DNA of 43,231 bases from a virus: positions 1 to 43,231 of IMG/VR virus record IMGVR_UViG_3300010403_000012. One strand, 5' to 3'. The notes beneath the pieces are model-generated. The model had not been told where the DNA came from and ran no database searches. It saw only the letters and a list, made by a program, of their open reading frames with translations. Shown in pieces: positions 6,862 to 15,390 of this stretch (positions are counted from its first letter, which is position 1; each line of letters begins with the position of its first letter). Both the position numbers and the translations under genes were made by a program.

Positions 6862-7163
6862 AAATGCGGCGCCCTCATGCGCACTTGCATGATGGCGATG
6901 GCCAGCGCCTCGATCAGCGCCTCATCGTTGCAGAGCTCCGTCCGCCCCATCTCGTGGAAGAACGCATGGGCCCACTCGTGCCAGAGGGTCGCTCGCCAGT
7001 TCTCGGCGTTCGTCCCCTCGGCAACCATGATTGACCGACCCTTGAGATCGCAGGCCCCTGCGGCGTCGCCCTTCGTCATCACGTCAATGCGGGCGACGGG
7101 GCGAATCTTGTACTCGGCGAAAGCGACCGGCAGGTAAAACACCTTCGGTCTGCGGCGCTTCAT
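6858..7163 (-). CDS. HExxH zinc metallopeptidase-like protein
   Basis: A 101 aa protein with the zincin motif HEWAH at residues 62-66, followed about 15 residues later by NDEALIEALA, whose Glu could be the third zinc ligand, as in ImmA/IrrE-like peptidases. ATG at 7163 overlaps the Rz stop (ATGA). The small size suggests a minimal catalytic domain with no signal peptide. It could cleave a host regulator, a virion protein or peptidoglycan cross-bridges after holin action; context alone does not decide. Confidence 0.75.
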   Translation of the reverse strand: MKRRRPKVFYLPVAFAEYKIRPVARIDVMTKGDAAGACDLKGRSIMVAEGTNAENWRATLWHEWAHAFFHEMGRTELCNDEALIEALAIAIMQVRMRAPHL

Positions 7164-7615
7164 CTCGCCCTCACCCACCCCTGAAGCGCGTCCAGTTGCG
7201 CAGCTACCTTGGCACAGTCGTATCCGTAGGCTGTGATTGGCCGTTCAATATCGACCTCAGCCGTTCCAGACTCACGTCCGGGGGAGGAGTCATCAGGTCC
7301 GCTGGCGGCTCCGGCTGGGCCGTTGGCTTCGGGCAGGACGGGATGGTTGCGCACCCGAACAATGACAGGGCCGAGAGGACGAGCAGCAAGCTCGTTTTGA
7401 AGCGAAGTGACTGTGCGCTGAAATTGGTTGGAAGCATTCTTCGCAATCTCCTGTTCGTGCTGGCGGGCTTTCTGTTCCTGCTCGACCTGCCAGCGTGCCG
7501 CGTCACGCTGTACGGTGAGGATGGCGTTGGCCTTCACCGCGCTGTTGGCCCTATGCGTCTGCCACGCGAGGGCCGCGAGCAGCAGGCCGCCAGCGATGAG
7601 CCAGACGCGGATCAT
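7160..7615 (-). CDS. Rz: Rz-like inner-membrane spanin
   Basis: A 151 aa protein with an N-terminal membrane anchor (MIRVWLIAGGLLLAALAW), a long coiled-coil periplasmic helix (about 25-80) and a Pro/Gly-rich region before a short C-terminal helix. This is the i-spanin design: it links to an outer-membrane lipoprotein and fuses the two membranes at the last step of lysis. A complete Rz1 frame lies inside it. It follows the holin-like gene by an overlap of 4 bases. Confidence 0.88.
   Translation of the reverse strand: MIRVWLIAGGLLLAALAWQTHRANSAVKANAILTVQRDAARWQVEQEQKARQHEQEIAKNASNQFQRTVTSLQNELAARPLGPVIVRVRNHPVLPEANGPAGAASGPDDSSPGRESGTAEVDIERPITAYGYDCAKVAAQLDALQGWVRAR
7204..7437 (-). CDS. Rz1: Rz1-like o-spanin nested inside Rz
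   Basis: A 77 aa lipoprotein encoded in a different frame entirely within Rz. The hydrophobic segment TSLLLVLSALSLFGC ends in a lipobox with Cys29, followed by a proline-rich mature part (PKPTAQPEPPADLMTPPP), as in other Rz1 proteins. ATG at 7437 is the nearest start giving a proper signal peptide. It should sit in the inner leaflet of the outer membrane and pair with Rz. Confidence 0.87.
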   Translation of the reverse strand: MLPTNFSAQSLRFKTSLLLVLSALSLFGCATIPSCPKPTAQPEPPADLMTPPPDVSLERLRSILNGQSQPTDTTVPR

Positions 7616-7863
7616 TTCGACTCGCTCATAAGTTCGGTCTTCCTGTCCGACCCGTGCGAGCTACCAATCCAGTAGCCCACCACGTCCTTGAAGCTGCCGG
7701 CGAGCACGCCGACGAGGACCAGCAGCGTTTCCTTCACCCCTGGCGGGAAGTCCTTTTCGCGGTAGGTGACGACGAACAGAGCCGCGATGCAGCCGAGGAA
7801 CGCCATGATCACGAGCACGGAAACCGCGCACTTCATCCAGGGGCCGAGGCGGTCAAAGTTCAC
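7612..7863 (-). CDS. Holin-like two-TM protein
   Basis: An 83 aa protein with two transmembrane segments (about 10-32 and 44-65), a polar turn (YREKDFPPGVKE) and a hydrophilic, charged C-terminus (SSHGSDRKTELMSESK). This fits a class II holin, which forms lesions in the inner membrane to time lysis. Its position directly upstream of Rz/Rz1 and downstream of the DUF5675 gene supports a lysis role. Other small membrane proteins nearby could be the holin or antiholin instead. Confidence 0.65.
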   Translation of the reverse strand: MNFDRLGPWMKCAVSVLVIMAFLGCIAALFVVTYREKDFPPGVKETLLVLVGVLAGSFKDVVGYWIGSSHGSDRKTELMSESK

Positions 7864-8318
7864 AGGATCTCCAACGTATGTTCGTCGCTGTAGGGCAGCA
7901 GTCGCTTCAGGTCGATCATTGCGCGACGTGAGTTCGTGACCATCTTCACGCCCTGGTCATCGATGGCGCGGCCGTAACCTGGGGCGATGCAGCCGCGAAG
8001 CTCCCGTGCATAGTTCGCGACGTGGATCAGCACCAGAGCTCGCACGTTCGGCCGCATGGGGTCTTCGTAGTGGATGACGTCAAGGTCTGGGTTCACCAGC
8101 GCCCATGTATCCGGGTGCGCCTCGCTGCTGTGGCGCTCCAATCGGTACACGCCGGCCGGCACGCAGGACTCGCCCTTCCGTCCCCCACGGGACAGCGGCG
8201 TCGGTATCCACGGGCGCTCCATGGTCTGCGCCAAGAACACCTCAGCGGGGGTTGTGAACGTGAGTTCGCCTAGCGTGCAGTCCGCGGAGCGGTAGTTCCG
8301 TCTCAAAAGTAGGTTCAC
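7860..8318 (-). CDS. DUF5675 family protein, candidate lysis enzyme
   Basis: A 152 aa protein matching the DUF5675 pattern: CTLGEL...AQTMERPW...[15 protein letters not shown]...[16 protein letters not shown]. The family is common in phage lysis regions, has conserved His and Cys residues, and is uncharacterised. It lies where an endolysin is expected and no lysozyme, amidase or transglycosylase domain is seen elsewhere, so it may act on peptidoglycan; this is inference. It has no signal peptide. It overlaps its neighbours by 4 bases on both sides. Confidence 0.7.
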   Translation of the reverse strand: MNLLLRRNYRSADCTLGELTFTTPAEVFLAQTMERPWIPTPLSRGGRKGESCVPAGVYRLERHSSEAHPDTWALVNPDLDVIHYEDPMRPNVRALVLIHVANYARELRGCIAPGYGRAIDDQGVKMVTNSRRAMIDLKRLLPYSDEHTLEIL

Positions 8319-8554
8319 GACCCCAGCCCCGCCTTCCGCCGAAGAAACGAGATGTCGAGCTCGTGCCGCGTCAGCATCCCAGCGTGGTCATGCTTGTGCG
8401 CCCTCAGCGCCAGCACCTCGCGCTCGAGGTTCGCGATCTTCTCCGCATGCACCGCAAGCCCTACCGCCATGCCGCGCTGCACGCCGAAGTAGCCGGCCAC
8501 CCACGGGCCAGCGACCGACGTGACGGTGAGCAGGACTTGGAGCCAGGTTGGCAC
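8315..8554 (-). CDS. Small TM plus coiled-coil protein
   Basis: A 79 aa protein from GTG at 8554. Residues 3-25 form a membrane helix, then a coiled coil ([22 protein letters not shown]) to the C-terminus. It lies in the lysis region and could be a holin partner or antiholin. No specific family recognised. Confidence 0.6.
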   Translation of the reverse strand: MPTWLQVLLTVTSVAGPWVAGYFGVQRGMAVGLAVHAEKIANLEREVLALRAHKHDHAGMLTRHELDISFLRRKAGLGS

Positions 8555-8555
8555 G

Positions 8556-8702
8556 TTAGAACAACTTGCCCGCGAGGTAGGTGAGGAGGTGTGTGAGGAC
8601 GAAGACGTGCCAGACGCGGACCTTGCCGCTCGGGATCGCGCTCAGTGAGAGCGCCGTCTTCAGGTTCTTGATGATGATCACTCCGCCGCCGCCGCCAGAC
8701 AT
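8556..8702 (-). CDS. 48-residue hydrophobic protein
   Basis: ATG at 8702 to TAA at 8556-8558 gives 48 aa: a glycine-rich start (MSGGGGG), a short amphipathic stretch and a hydrophobic C-terminal half ([19 protein letters not shown]). A GGAGTAG ribosome site precedes the ATG. It fills the gap between two lysis-region genes with almost no spacer. Function unknown; a small membrane-active protein is plausible. Confidence 0.6.
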   Translation of the reverse strand: MSGGGGGVIIIKNLKTALSLSAIPSGKVRVWHVFVLTHLLTYLAGKLF

Positions 8703-8704
8703 AG

Positions 8705-9010
8705 CTACTCCTTCGATTGATCCAGTTTCTTGCTAATCGCGTCTTCCGGCTTCTTGATGCCGGCGGCGATCACCTTCGCGTCGAGCTCTAACAAGTAGTA
8801 CTCGAGCATTCGCGTCTCGCGCTCGGTCTGCGTGAGCTGCCACATCGAGAACGCCGCCGACCCGAACGCGAGCCCGGACAAGATGCCGAGCACCACCGCA
8901 GTGGTCATGCCGATGCCGTGGAACTCGTTGCTGTTTGTCGCTCGCGCGGTGTTACCGTGGTCACGTGAGAATTCGTCCGGCAGATGTGGGTCCACGGGTT
9001 TGCGCCTCAT
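8705..9010 (-). CDS. Single-TM hypothetical protein of the lysis region
   Basis: A 101 aa protein. ATG at 9010 overlaps the preceding stop (ATGA). The polar N-terminus (about 1-34) is followed by a transmembrane helix (TTAVVLGILSGLAFGSAAFSM) and a helical, charged C-terminal half. Probably an inner-membrane accessory of the lysis cassette; family not recognised. Confidence 0.6.
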   Translation of the reverse strand: MRRKPVDPHLPDEFSRDHGNTARATNSNEFHGIGMTTAVVLGILSGLAFGSAAFSMWQLTQTERETRMLEYYLLELDAKVIAAGIKKPEDAISKKLDQSKE

Positions 9011-9228
9011 GGGGTGATGATTTTCGTAATCCCTGCGCTGATGGCGCCACCGAGAAACGTGGACGCACCGACGATGACCCATATCGCGCCACGACCTTTG
9101 TTCATCGTGTCGCGAAGGTCCTGCACCGTCTTCGTAAGCTCTCGTACCGACTCCGACAGGTGATCCACAGAGGTGGATAGCCGGGCGTGCTCGATTTCGA
9201 GTTGGGTGATGCGGGTGTCAGGGGTCAT
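9007..9228 (-). CDS. XhlA-like coiled-coil membrane protein
   Basis: A 73 aa protein: a coiled coil (ITQLEIEHARLSTSVDHLSE... to about residue 44) then a C-terminal transmembrane segment (AIWVIVGASTFLGGAISAGI). This layout matches hemolysin XhlA-type proteins, which associate with the membrane and help holin-mediated lysis in PBSX. ATG at 9228 overlaps the tailspike stop (ATGA). The family call rests on layout rather than strong motif identity. Confidence 0.6.
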   Translation of the reverse strand: MTPDTRITQLEIEHARLSTSVDHLSESVRELTKTVQDLRDTMNKGRGAIWVIVGASTFLGGAISAGITKIITP

Positions 9229-11009
9229 GCAATGTTCGCCATCGCCCGCCAGCCGGCGCCGGTCAGGATTGCGCCAGGGGAGCCGCCAGTCGCCGGGGAC
9301 GGGTGCCATCGCGTGTCGCCGTTGGCATTCGTGCCAGAGGCTGGATTGGACGAGTTGATAAACTCAATGCGGCACCCCGTGCCGCCGTTGCTGAACACGT
9401 TGGACGCGTACTGATTGCTTTTGTCGAAATTCGAGCCAGTGCAGGTGCCTGCCGTGCCGACGCAGGCCGAGGAGCCGTCGTTGATCATCGTGGTGTTAGC
9501 AACCCGCACGTAGGTGCAGTTCGCGAGGTTGAACGACAGCCCCGAGGAGCCCGTCCCCATGTCAATCACCGCATCCCCAACGTTCACGTAGTCGCAAGAG
9601 TCGGCCTGAAAGCCGATGTACGAGCCTGACCCGGTGCCGTGGATCGTGAGCCCATTCGCCTTCACGTGGTCGATCAGGGTGAGGTCAACGGGCGCCGTGA
9701 CAGACGCGACGGTGATCGTGACGCTGTTCAGGTTAAGCCCCGACAGGGCCGAGGTGTTGATGCAGCTCACGGCCTTCACGCCGCTATCGCAGACGATCTG
9801 GGAGTTGGAGAAGTCGCAGGAGCCGGCCTCCTTTACATACAGCGCCGCTTTCGCATTCCCGTTCACCTGCGCCTCAACGCGGATGCTCGAGGCAAGACTG
9901 TTGTTCACGACCATCACGCCGTACCAGTTCGGATCTTCGATCTGCTCGCCGATGAAGGTATGCGGGCCGCGCGGGGTGTTGATCGCAAGCGCGCCGGGGG
10001 CCAGGGTCTCGTTGGCGGTGTTGATGTTCGTGTTCTTGTACTTGTTCCGTCCCCCGCGCATGTTCCTGCACCCCTGCAGGTAGATCCCTGCGCCTGATGA
10101 GCCGCTCAGGATCGCGCCGTCAATGTCCGCGCACTCATTGTCGAAGATGTCGATATCCTCGATCTCACCGTTCAAGTTCGTGCGGTAGCAGACGATGGCG
10201 TAGGCGCGGGTGCCGCGCGTGATGTTCCCGTTCAACTTGATGCCACGGCAGTAGGTGTTAGCCACGCCGCTCGTGTTCTGCACGAGGATGTTGTAGTACG
10301 CGGTGGAGGCGACCATCGTGTTGCCCGTGGCTTCGCAGTCCATCGAGTAGTCGAGGAATCCGATGAGACCCGCATCCGGCATGACCGACGCCTGCCAGTC
10401 GTGGCCGTAGCAGTTCCGGATGAAGATCCGCTTGTTGTTCGACGAGGTCGTGCCGGCGACCTTCATAGCGATGAAGGACATCTCCGTAAATCGGCACCGC
10501 TCAATGGTGATGTCATTGGACTCCGCCATGTTGATGCCGGCGTGCGTCGCCGTGGACGCGGTGCCGATGAACCCGAGGTCGTAGATCAGCACTTTGCTGA
10601 TGGACGTGAGGGTGAAGTGGTTCGTGTCCGCCACCGTCTGGCGAATGACTGACTTGAACATTCCGTCACCGTAGACGGTGACGTTCGAGGAGAACACCAC
10701 GTCGTCGCTGATGCGGAACGTCCCCTGGGGGACGTAGATCGCCGCGCCACCGGTCTGAGCCGCCTGGGCCATGGCAGCCACGAACGGGCCATCATTAAGA
10801 GTGGAGTCGTCCCCTACCCCGCCGTAGCGGCGCAGGTCCCCGGGCGGCCAGGCGGGGTTTACCGGGGTGACGCCAGCCAGCGTCTCGGCTGAGGTCTGCG
10901 ATCGACTATCGTCAAATTGGTGGTTGAGGATCTTGTTGATTGTTTCGCGCGCGCGCCTACGGTGGTTGACGTTATCCAGGTCAACCACGGGGAGCTTTTC
11001 CAGGCCCAT
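9225..11009 (-). CDS. Right-handed beta-helix tailspike
   Basis: A 594 aa protein. Residues 1-55 are a short virion-binding head (MGLEKLPVVDLDNVNHRRRA). From about 60 comes a pectate-lyase-type start (GDDSTLNDGPFVAAMAQAA...IYVPQGTFRISDDVVFSSNVTVYGDG), followed by repeated beta-helix coils rich in Asn, Gly and Thr to about 520, and a small C-terminal domain. Podovirus tailspikes of this type bind and often cleave surface polysaccharide. Catalytic residues cannot be assigned by eye. It lies between the ejection proteins and the lysis genes. Confidence 0.85.
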   Translation of the reverse strand: MGLEKLPVVDLDNVNHRRRARETINKILNHQFDDSRSQTSAETLAGVTPVNPAWPPGDLRRYGGVGDDSTLNDGPFVAAMAQAAQTGGAAIYVPQGTFRISDDVVFSSNVTVYGDGMFKSVIRQTVADTNHFTLTSISKVLIYDLGFIGTASTATHAGINMAESNDITIERCRFTEMSFIAMKVAGTTSSNNKRIFIRNCYGHDWQASVMPDAGLIGFLDYSMDCEATGNTMVASTAYYNILVQNTSGVANTYCRGIKLNGNITRGTRAYAIVCYRTNLNGEIEDIDIFDNECADIDGAILSGSSGAGIYLQGCRNMRGGRNKYKNTNINTANETLAPGALAINTPRGPHTFIGEQIEDPNWYGVMVVNNSLASSIRVEAQVNGNAKAALYVKEAGSCDFSNSQIVCDSGVKAVSCINTSALSGLNLNSVTITVASVTAPVDLTLIDHVKANGLTIHGTGSGSYIGFQADSCDYVNVGDAVIDMGTGSSGLSFNLANCTYVRVANTTMINDGSSACVGTAGTCTGSNFDKSNQYASNVFSNGGTGCRIEFINSSNPASGTNANGDTRWHPSPATGGSPGAILTGAGWRAMANIA

Positions 11010-11076
11010 TGCGCTACAGTTCCCGGCTCAATGGCTGGATTGCCGAAAGTTGTTGATTTGGCGACATACCGGTGGG

Positions 11077-12825
11077 CTAAGGCCGTTCGCCTTGAGCTTC
11101 GGCAGCTGCTAATTCTTTCCGGAGGCGTGCCACTTCCGATTCAACCGCCGCACGCACCGTATTTGACGCCGGTCCCATCGTTGCCAGGCGCTGCACTTCG
11201 AGGTCCAGGCTCGCGATTTCTTTCCGAAGTTGCGCCGACGTGCGAGGGGCCGATCCGCCGAGCGCTCCTCGCGGTGCCACGAGCGGTTGCGTGGCTGGCC
11301 CTCCGTTCAGTAGGTCTGCGTTAGTGCCGCGACCGACGAGCGCCTCGCGCGCGGCGTTCACGTTCCTCTCCGTCATCTTCGTAGCCGCGCGACGACCGAT
11401 CACGCCTAGCAAAGGCAGGGTCATGCTGGCCCCGCCCGTGAGCGGCGCGAGGCCGGCGCCTGTACCAATGCTCGCAGCGGCTGCTACGCCGCCCGTCGTC
11501 GGGTCGAACTTACCCAGCGTGCGCAGGGTGTTCTCTACCTTCCCGCCTTCAGCAACGCGACGCACAGCTGCCTTCTGCTCTTGGGTGAGGAATCGCATAC
11601 GCCGGTCGTTCAATGCCAGTTGCTTGAACTCCTGCCGCAGCGCGTGTTCCATGCCCGCCTGCGTGTAGTGAGCGCCCGCCTTGATCTCCGCGCGGGTGAT
11701 CATTCGATCAATCATCTCGGAGTTCTTCTTCCGTCGATTCAGCGCACGCGCGGCATCGTTCGTGCTGAGCTCGTCGATCTTCGTGTCGAGCTCGTCCACA
11801 ACCTTGCCTGCCAGGCGCGCATCCGGCGTGGGCTGACGCGTGACGGGGTTAAGGTCGTCTTCGGCATCGAGCGCGATCTTCCGCAGCGTCTCCGCTTCCT
11901 GAAGCGTGAGCGGCTTACCCTGAGCGCCTTCCAGCCGCTTCAATACGGCCGTGGTCTTCGGGTGCAAAGTCGGGTCAATGCCCTCCTTCGTCACCATGTC
12001 GCGCACGCTGGTCAGCGCCTTGCCGTAATTGTCGGCCGACACCATAACGCCAGAGTCCTTGGCAGCGCTGTACGCCTCGTTCGTCGCCGTGCGCAGCTGT
12101 TCCGTCGTCGGCACGTCAAACTTCCCAACCGGCTCATACGCGCCGTTCAGCTTCGGCCCCGGCTGCTTAGGTGCGCCCTTCGTGATGCCTCGAGCGCCGA
12201 TCAGTGACGGCGCGATGTCAGCGAGGGTCTTCACAGTCGCGCCAGCAAGCGGGGAACCGGTGACGTCCGTAGTCTTCTCGCCGAGGTAGTTCGTGCCAGC
12301 GGAGTACGCCTGGCCGGGAGCGGCAGCAACCTGCGAGAACCCTTTGCCCACAGCGCTGCGCGGCTCGTAGGTAAGCGCGCTCTGCACCTGCTGCACGCGT
12401 TGAGCGGCCTGCGGGCCTTTCAGTTCAGGCACGAACCTGCCAACCGTCTGGTTCCACAACCCCTGCCCTGCGCCGGCAATGCCGGAGAGCGGGAGGGCGC
12501 CAGCGCCAGACGCCGCCTGCATGGCAGCCTCGGCAGGGCCTAGCACGTTCTTCGTCTCTGTGATGTTCTCCGGCGTGAAGCCGAGCGCCTGCCCAGTCTT
12601 CTCTGTGGTGCCCTGAATCAGCGACTGGAACGGATTCATGCCGCCCGCGCCTGCGTAGACGTCGGGGAAGGGCTGCTGCGGAGTTGCGTTGTAGCCAACC
12701 TTCGCTGCGAAGTCCTGAAACGACATGTCGGAGTAGAACTTCTTGTGCAGTCCTTCGGCCAGTTGCTGATCCGACATGTCCGAGTACTGCGGATACTTGT
12801 CGCGGACTTCCTGAAACGTCGGCAT
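11077..12825 (-). CDS. Internal virion (DNA ejection) protein, large
   Basis: A 582 aa protein with an N-terminal block (FQEVRDKYPQYSDMSDQQLA) typical of podovirus internal proteins, then Ala/Gly-rich segments (about 95-215), a helical middle with many charged residues and a hydrophobic Gly/Ala stretch near 430-470 that could insert in membrane, ending in a coiled coil. Such proteins are packed inside the capsid and ejected to extend the tail across the cell envelope. It directly follows two other ejection-type genes. Family assignment is by layout and composition. Confidence 0.7.
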   Translation of the reverse strand: MPTFQEVRDKYPQYSDMSDQQLAEGLHKKFYSDMSFQDFAAKVGYNATPQQPFPDVYAGAGGMNPFQSLIQGTTEKTGQALGFTPENITETKNVLGPAEAAMQAASGAGALPLSGIAGAGQGLWNQTVGRFVPELKGPQAAQRVQQVQSALTYEPRSAVGKGFSQVAAAPGQAYSAGTNYLGEKTTDVTGSPLAGATVKTLADIAPSLIGARGITKGAPKQPGPKLNGAYEPVGKFDVPTTEQLRTATNEAYSAAKDSGVMVSADNYGKALTSVRDMVTKEGIDPTLHPKTTAVLKRLEGAQGKPLTLQEAETLRKIALDAEDDLNPVTRQPTPDARLAGKVVDELDTKIDELSTNDAARALNRRKKNSEMIDRMITRAEIKAGAHYTQAGMEHALRQEFKQLALNDRRMRFLTQEQKAAVRRVAEGGKVENTLRTLGKFDPTTGGVAAAASIGTGAGLAPLTGGASMTLPLLGVIGRRAATKMTERNVNAAREALVGRGTNADLLNGGPATQPLVAPRGALGGSAPRTSAQLRKEIASLDLEVQRLATMGPASNTVRAAVESEVARLRKELAAAEAQGERP

Positions 12826-13949
12826 CAGCGAATCCCCAGCGGGTCGTCTTTCCCACCGCCAGAGCCGCCATTTCCACCACCCTTAGCGCGCTCCTGATAC
12901 TTCCTCTGTAGGTAGTCGATCGTGTCGAGCGCTGCCGCGCGGGTTTCCACGGGGATCGTGGTGTCGCCGATCTGCGCTGCGGCCTGTTGGTACAGCTTCA
13001 CGTCAGCGTCGGACTGCGGGCCTTCCATACGAGGCATGTTGGTCATGAGGCCGGCCTGAAGGACTTTCAGCTGTGCCCCGGCCTGGGCGCCCTTGGTCGA
13101 GACACCGAGAGATGCGGCCACCTTGTCCAAGCCAGTGCCACCGAGTGAGCCGGTGGAATCCTTGAGCAGATTGCGTGCTTCCTTGGTCATGTCGAGCACG
13201 TTCACAGCGTTAGACCCCTTGGTCATGATGCCGCCAGTGATCTCACCCTGCGTCTTGCCGACAGCACCGCCGCGACCTTCTGCCTGCTTCACCGTCTCAG
13301 CGGACGCCGACACCTGCGGAAGCGTGGACAGCGGGGTAGTCTGCACGCCGCCGCCAGGAAGACCCTGCACAACGGTGGGAATCTGGTTGATGTCGCCAAG
13401 CTTCCAATTCGGGTTGCGCTTGAGCTCCAAGTACCGCTTCTGCTCCTCTGGGCCGAGTCCCTTGTAGAACTCCCACTCCTGCACCGATGACGGGCGCGAG
13501 GTCTGGCCGCCAGCCACCGTCCAATCCTGATACGAACCCTTGTAGCCGTTCTTCACGGCGTATTCGTATTCCTTAACGGACTGCGGGCTCTGGTCCTTCG
13601 CCTGCATGGCGCCCATCTGCGCCTCCATGTACTTCCGCTTGAACTCAGCGTCCGCCTGATCCTGCTGAATCTGCTTCGCCTGCAGAGCCGACGTGCCGAG
13701 TATCTGTCCGAACGAGCGCGGCTGTGCGGAGGGGCCGGAGTTAGCGAGCAGCGCGAGGCCGAGGTTCGGGTCCGATAGCAACCCACGCAGCCCTTGGCGC
13801 GGCTGCTGCCCGATGGCAGCGCCAGGCGGGAGCCACGACGGCCCACGGCCCAGAAGTCCGCCTAGACCGCCCATTGCGCCGCCGGTAGGCATGCCGGGGT
13901 TCAACATGCGATAGAGCGGGCTGTCAGGGTCCATGGGCATGAAGCTCAT
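12825..13949 (-). CDS. Internal virion / DNA transfer protein
   Basis: A 374 aa protein with a Met/Pro/Gly-rich N-terminus (about 1-60), a helical segment (ALQAKQIQQDQADAEFKRK), a motif region (EYEYAVKNGYKGSYQDW, then EWEFYKGLGPEEQKRYLELK) and a Gly-rich tail. The EYEYA...WEFYKGL repeats are common in phage injected or structural proteins. ATG at 13949 overlaps the upstream stop by one base (TAATG); a longer form to 13994 would overlap that gene further and is less likely. Confidence 0.65.
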   Translation of the reverse strand: MSFMPMDPDSPLYRMLNPGMPTGGAMGGLGGLLGRGPSWLPPGAAIGQQPRQGLRGLLSDPNLGLALLANSGPSAQPRSFGQILGTSALQAKQIQQDQADAEFKRKYMEAQMGAMQAKDQSPQSVKEYEYAVKNGYKGSYQDWTVAGGQTSRPSSVQEWEFYKGLGPEEQKRYLELKRNPNWKLGDINQIPTVVQGLPGGGVQTTPLSTLPQVSASAETVKQAEGRGGAVGKTQGEITGGIMTKGSNAVNVLDMTKEARNLLKDSTGSLGGTGLDKVAASLGVSTKGAQAGAQLKVLQAGLMTNMPRMEGPQSDADVKLYQQAAAQIGDTTIPVETRAAALDTIDYLQRKYQERAKGGGNGGSGGGKDDPLGIR

Positions 13950-14611
13950 TAGAAAAGCCCTCCCAGGATGCCGGCGCCGAGGAGCCCGGCCCACGGGCTA
14001 CCGCCGCCAGCGGTCTTCACGCTCGAACCGTAGCCACCGCCAACGCGGCCCAGGTAGCGGTCGAGCGCAATGCCAGGCGCATCCAGCTGCTGCTGGTTGT
14101 AGCCCTCGCGCGCGGCACCGACGCCTAACATGCGGTCGAAGTCGGCGTACTGGCCCTGGTTGAGCTGCGGCGACATGGCGAGCGTCTGCTGCTGGCGGTC
14201 ACGCTCGGCTTGGTAGTTCCCACCGTATATCTGCGAGGCGAGGTCGTTAAGCTGCTGTGAACGCAGCCCCTCGGATGCATCGACGTTCCGTCCAGCGCCT
14301 GCAAACTGCGACGCCAGCTGACCCTGTGTGGCCATCGCCGCGCGGTTGAACGTCTGGTCGAGGTAGGGGTTGGAGTTCAGAAACCCACCGTTGAGCGTGT
14401 TCTGCGCAAGCCCTGTCGCAGCCCCGGTGAACCCGTTGTTGCCCGCGATGGACTGAATGCCCTTCAACCCGGTCTCAGTCTCGCCCGAGATGGGTGCGAC
14501 GACGTTGTGGCCAGAGTCGTAGATATTCCGCGCCTGCCCCATGCCGTACTCGATGTACGGGCGCTGCCACTTCGGCGGCTGCGACGTTTGCGTCTGACTG
14601 CTCGATCCCAT
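13949..14611 (-). CDS. Internal virion / head-tail associated protein
   Basis: A 220 aa Gln/Gly/Asn-rich protein: a polar N-terminus (MGSSSQTQTSQPPKWQ), helices with short repeated segments (NGGFLNSNPYLDQTFNRAAMATQGQLASQFAGAG in part), and a hydrophobic glycine-rich C-terminus (GLLGAGILGGLF). It sits first in the group of three probable ejection proteins, between an acetyltransferase-like gene and the larger internal proteins. Composition resembles injected podovirus proteins; the exact family is unknown. Confidence 0.6.
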   Translation of the reverse strand: MGSSSQTQTSQPPKWQRPYIEYGMGQARNIYDSGHNVVAPISGETETGLKGIQSIAGNNGFTGAATGLAQNTLNGGFLNSNPYLDQTFNRAAMATQGQLASQFAGAGRNVDASEGLRSQQLNDLASQIYGGNYQAERDRQQQTLAMSPQLNQGQYADFDRMLGVGAAREGYNQQQLDAPGIALDRYLGRVGGGYGSSVKTAGGGSPWAGLLGAGILGGLF

Positions 14612-15016
14612 CTACAACTCCTTCTCGAGGATCACGCCGGCCTGCGGGTAATCCAACACTCGTTTCCAGCCCATTCGCCCCTCCACGCGCACGCCGGTGC
14701 AGCCAATTGCCTTGGCCCACTCCTCGATGCACGGGAGAACTAGTTCGATTGCTTGCTTGATGCCTTGCGACGTGCCGCACGCGGCGTGGATGTCGCACCG
14801 ACTGCCCTTGGGCGTGTCGGTAATCTTCGTCACGACAATGCCGGCTATCTTTCCGTCATCGCCCTGCAGGCCCCACAGCTGCTTCTGCGCAATGCGCAGG
14901 TCAGCGCGGATTGCTTCCGCGTAGTCGTAGCCTTCCAGCTCGTACCTTTCTAAGTGGTGCCCAAACGCGGGCCATAGGCTGTCGATTTGCTCGCAGCCCA
15001 GGCAGAAGACGTTCAC
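14612..15016 (-). CDS. GNAT-like acetyltransferase of the virion operon
   Basis: A 134 aa protein with a GNAT-like pattern: a beta-hairpin around IAGIVVTKITDTPKG, a helix with CGTSQGIKQAIELV, and a C-terminal strand-helix-strand (VRVEGRMGWKRVLDYPQAGVILEKEL in part). Many podoviruses carry such a protein among the tail genes; its substrate is unknown. It directly abuts the next gene, whose ATG is at 14611. Confidence 0.6.
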   Translation of the reverse strand: MNVFCLGCEQIDSLWPAFGHHLERYELEGYDYAEAIRADLRIAQKQLWGLQGDDGKIAGIVVTKITDTPKGSRCDIHAACGTSQGIKQAIELVLPCIEEWAKAIGCTGVRVEGRMGWKRVLDYPQAGVILEKEL

Positions 15017-15390
15017 GCACTTCCTGATGGGCCTGCTTTGAATTCCAGCCCCGTGGCCTTGCGAAAGTTCCCAACGATCTGAACTTCTGCCCTGTGGTAC
15101 TTCGCATCCACGCGGAAGTCCGCGAATCCGGTGCGAGTCGTTGGCGTAGTGGTGGCCGTGTAGGTCGGCACGCTCGCAAGATCATTGCGCGACCCGATGC
15201 GGACTGTGACTGTTGGCGCCGTACCAGTTGACTCGACGTGCGGCTTTACGCCAGCAACGAACGCACGGCCCGCAGTATTCAACTCCACGTCACCGGTTGT
15301 GAGTAGCGCCGTTCCGGGTGTTCCGGTAAACGTGGACATCACGCCGCTCTTGAAAGCGCGTGGGCGGAAGCTAGCTGCGTTGAATGCCAT
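15013..15390 (-). CDS. Probable small structural protein
   Basis: A 125 aa, Thr/Ala/Gly-rich beta-type protein (ATTTPTTRTGFADFRVDAKYHRAEVQIVGNF). The composition and position between tail genes suggest a minor virion protein. It overlaps the start of the acetyltransferase-like gene by 4 bases and the end of the upstream tail gene by 20. Not assigned to a family. Confidence 0.6.
   Translation of the reverse strand: MAFNAASFRPRAFKSGVMSTFTGTPGTALLTTGDVELNTAGRAFVAGVKPHVESTGTAPTVTVRIGSRNDLASVPTYTATTTPTTRTGFADFRVDAKYHRAEVQIVGNFRKATGLEFKAGPSGSA

Noticed and set aside
10917-11324. Plus-strand frame with a natural-looking MAGLPKVVDLATYRW segment
   Set aside because: It is antisense to the 5' end of the tailspike and the end of the ejection gene, and the rest is Pro/Arg-biased. 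The likeness appears accidental.
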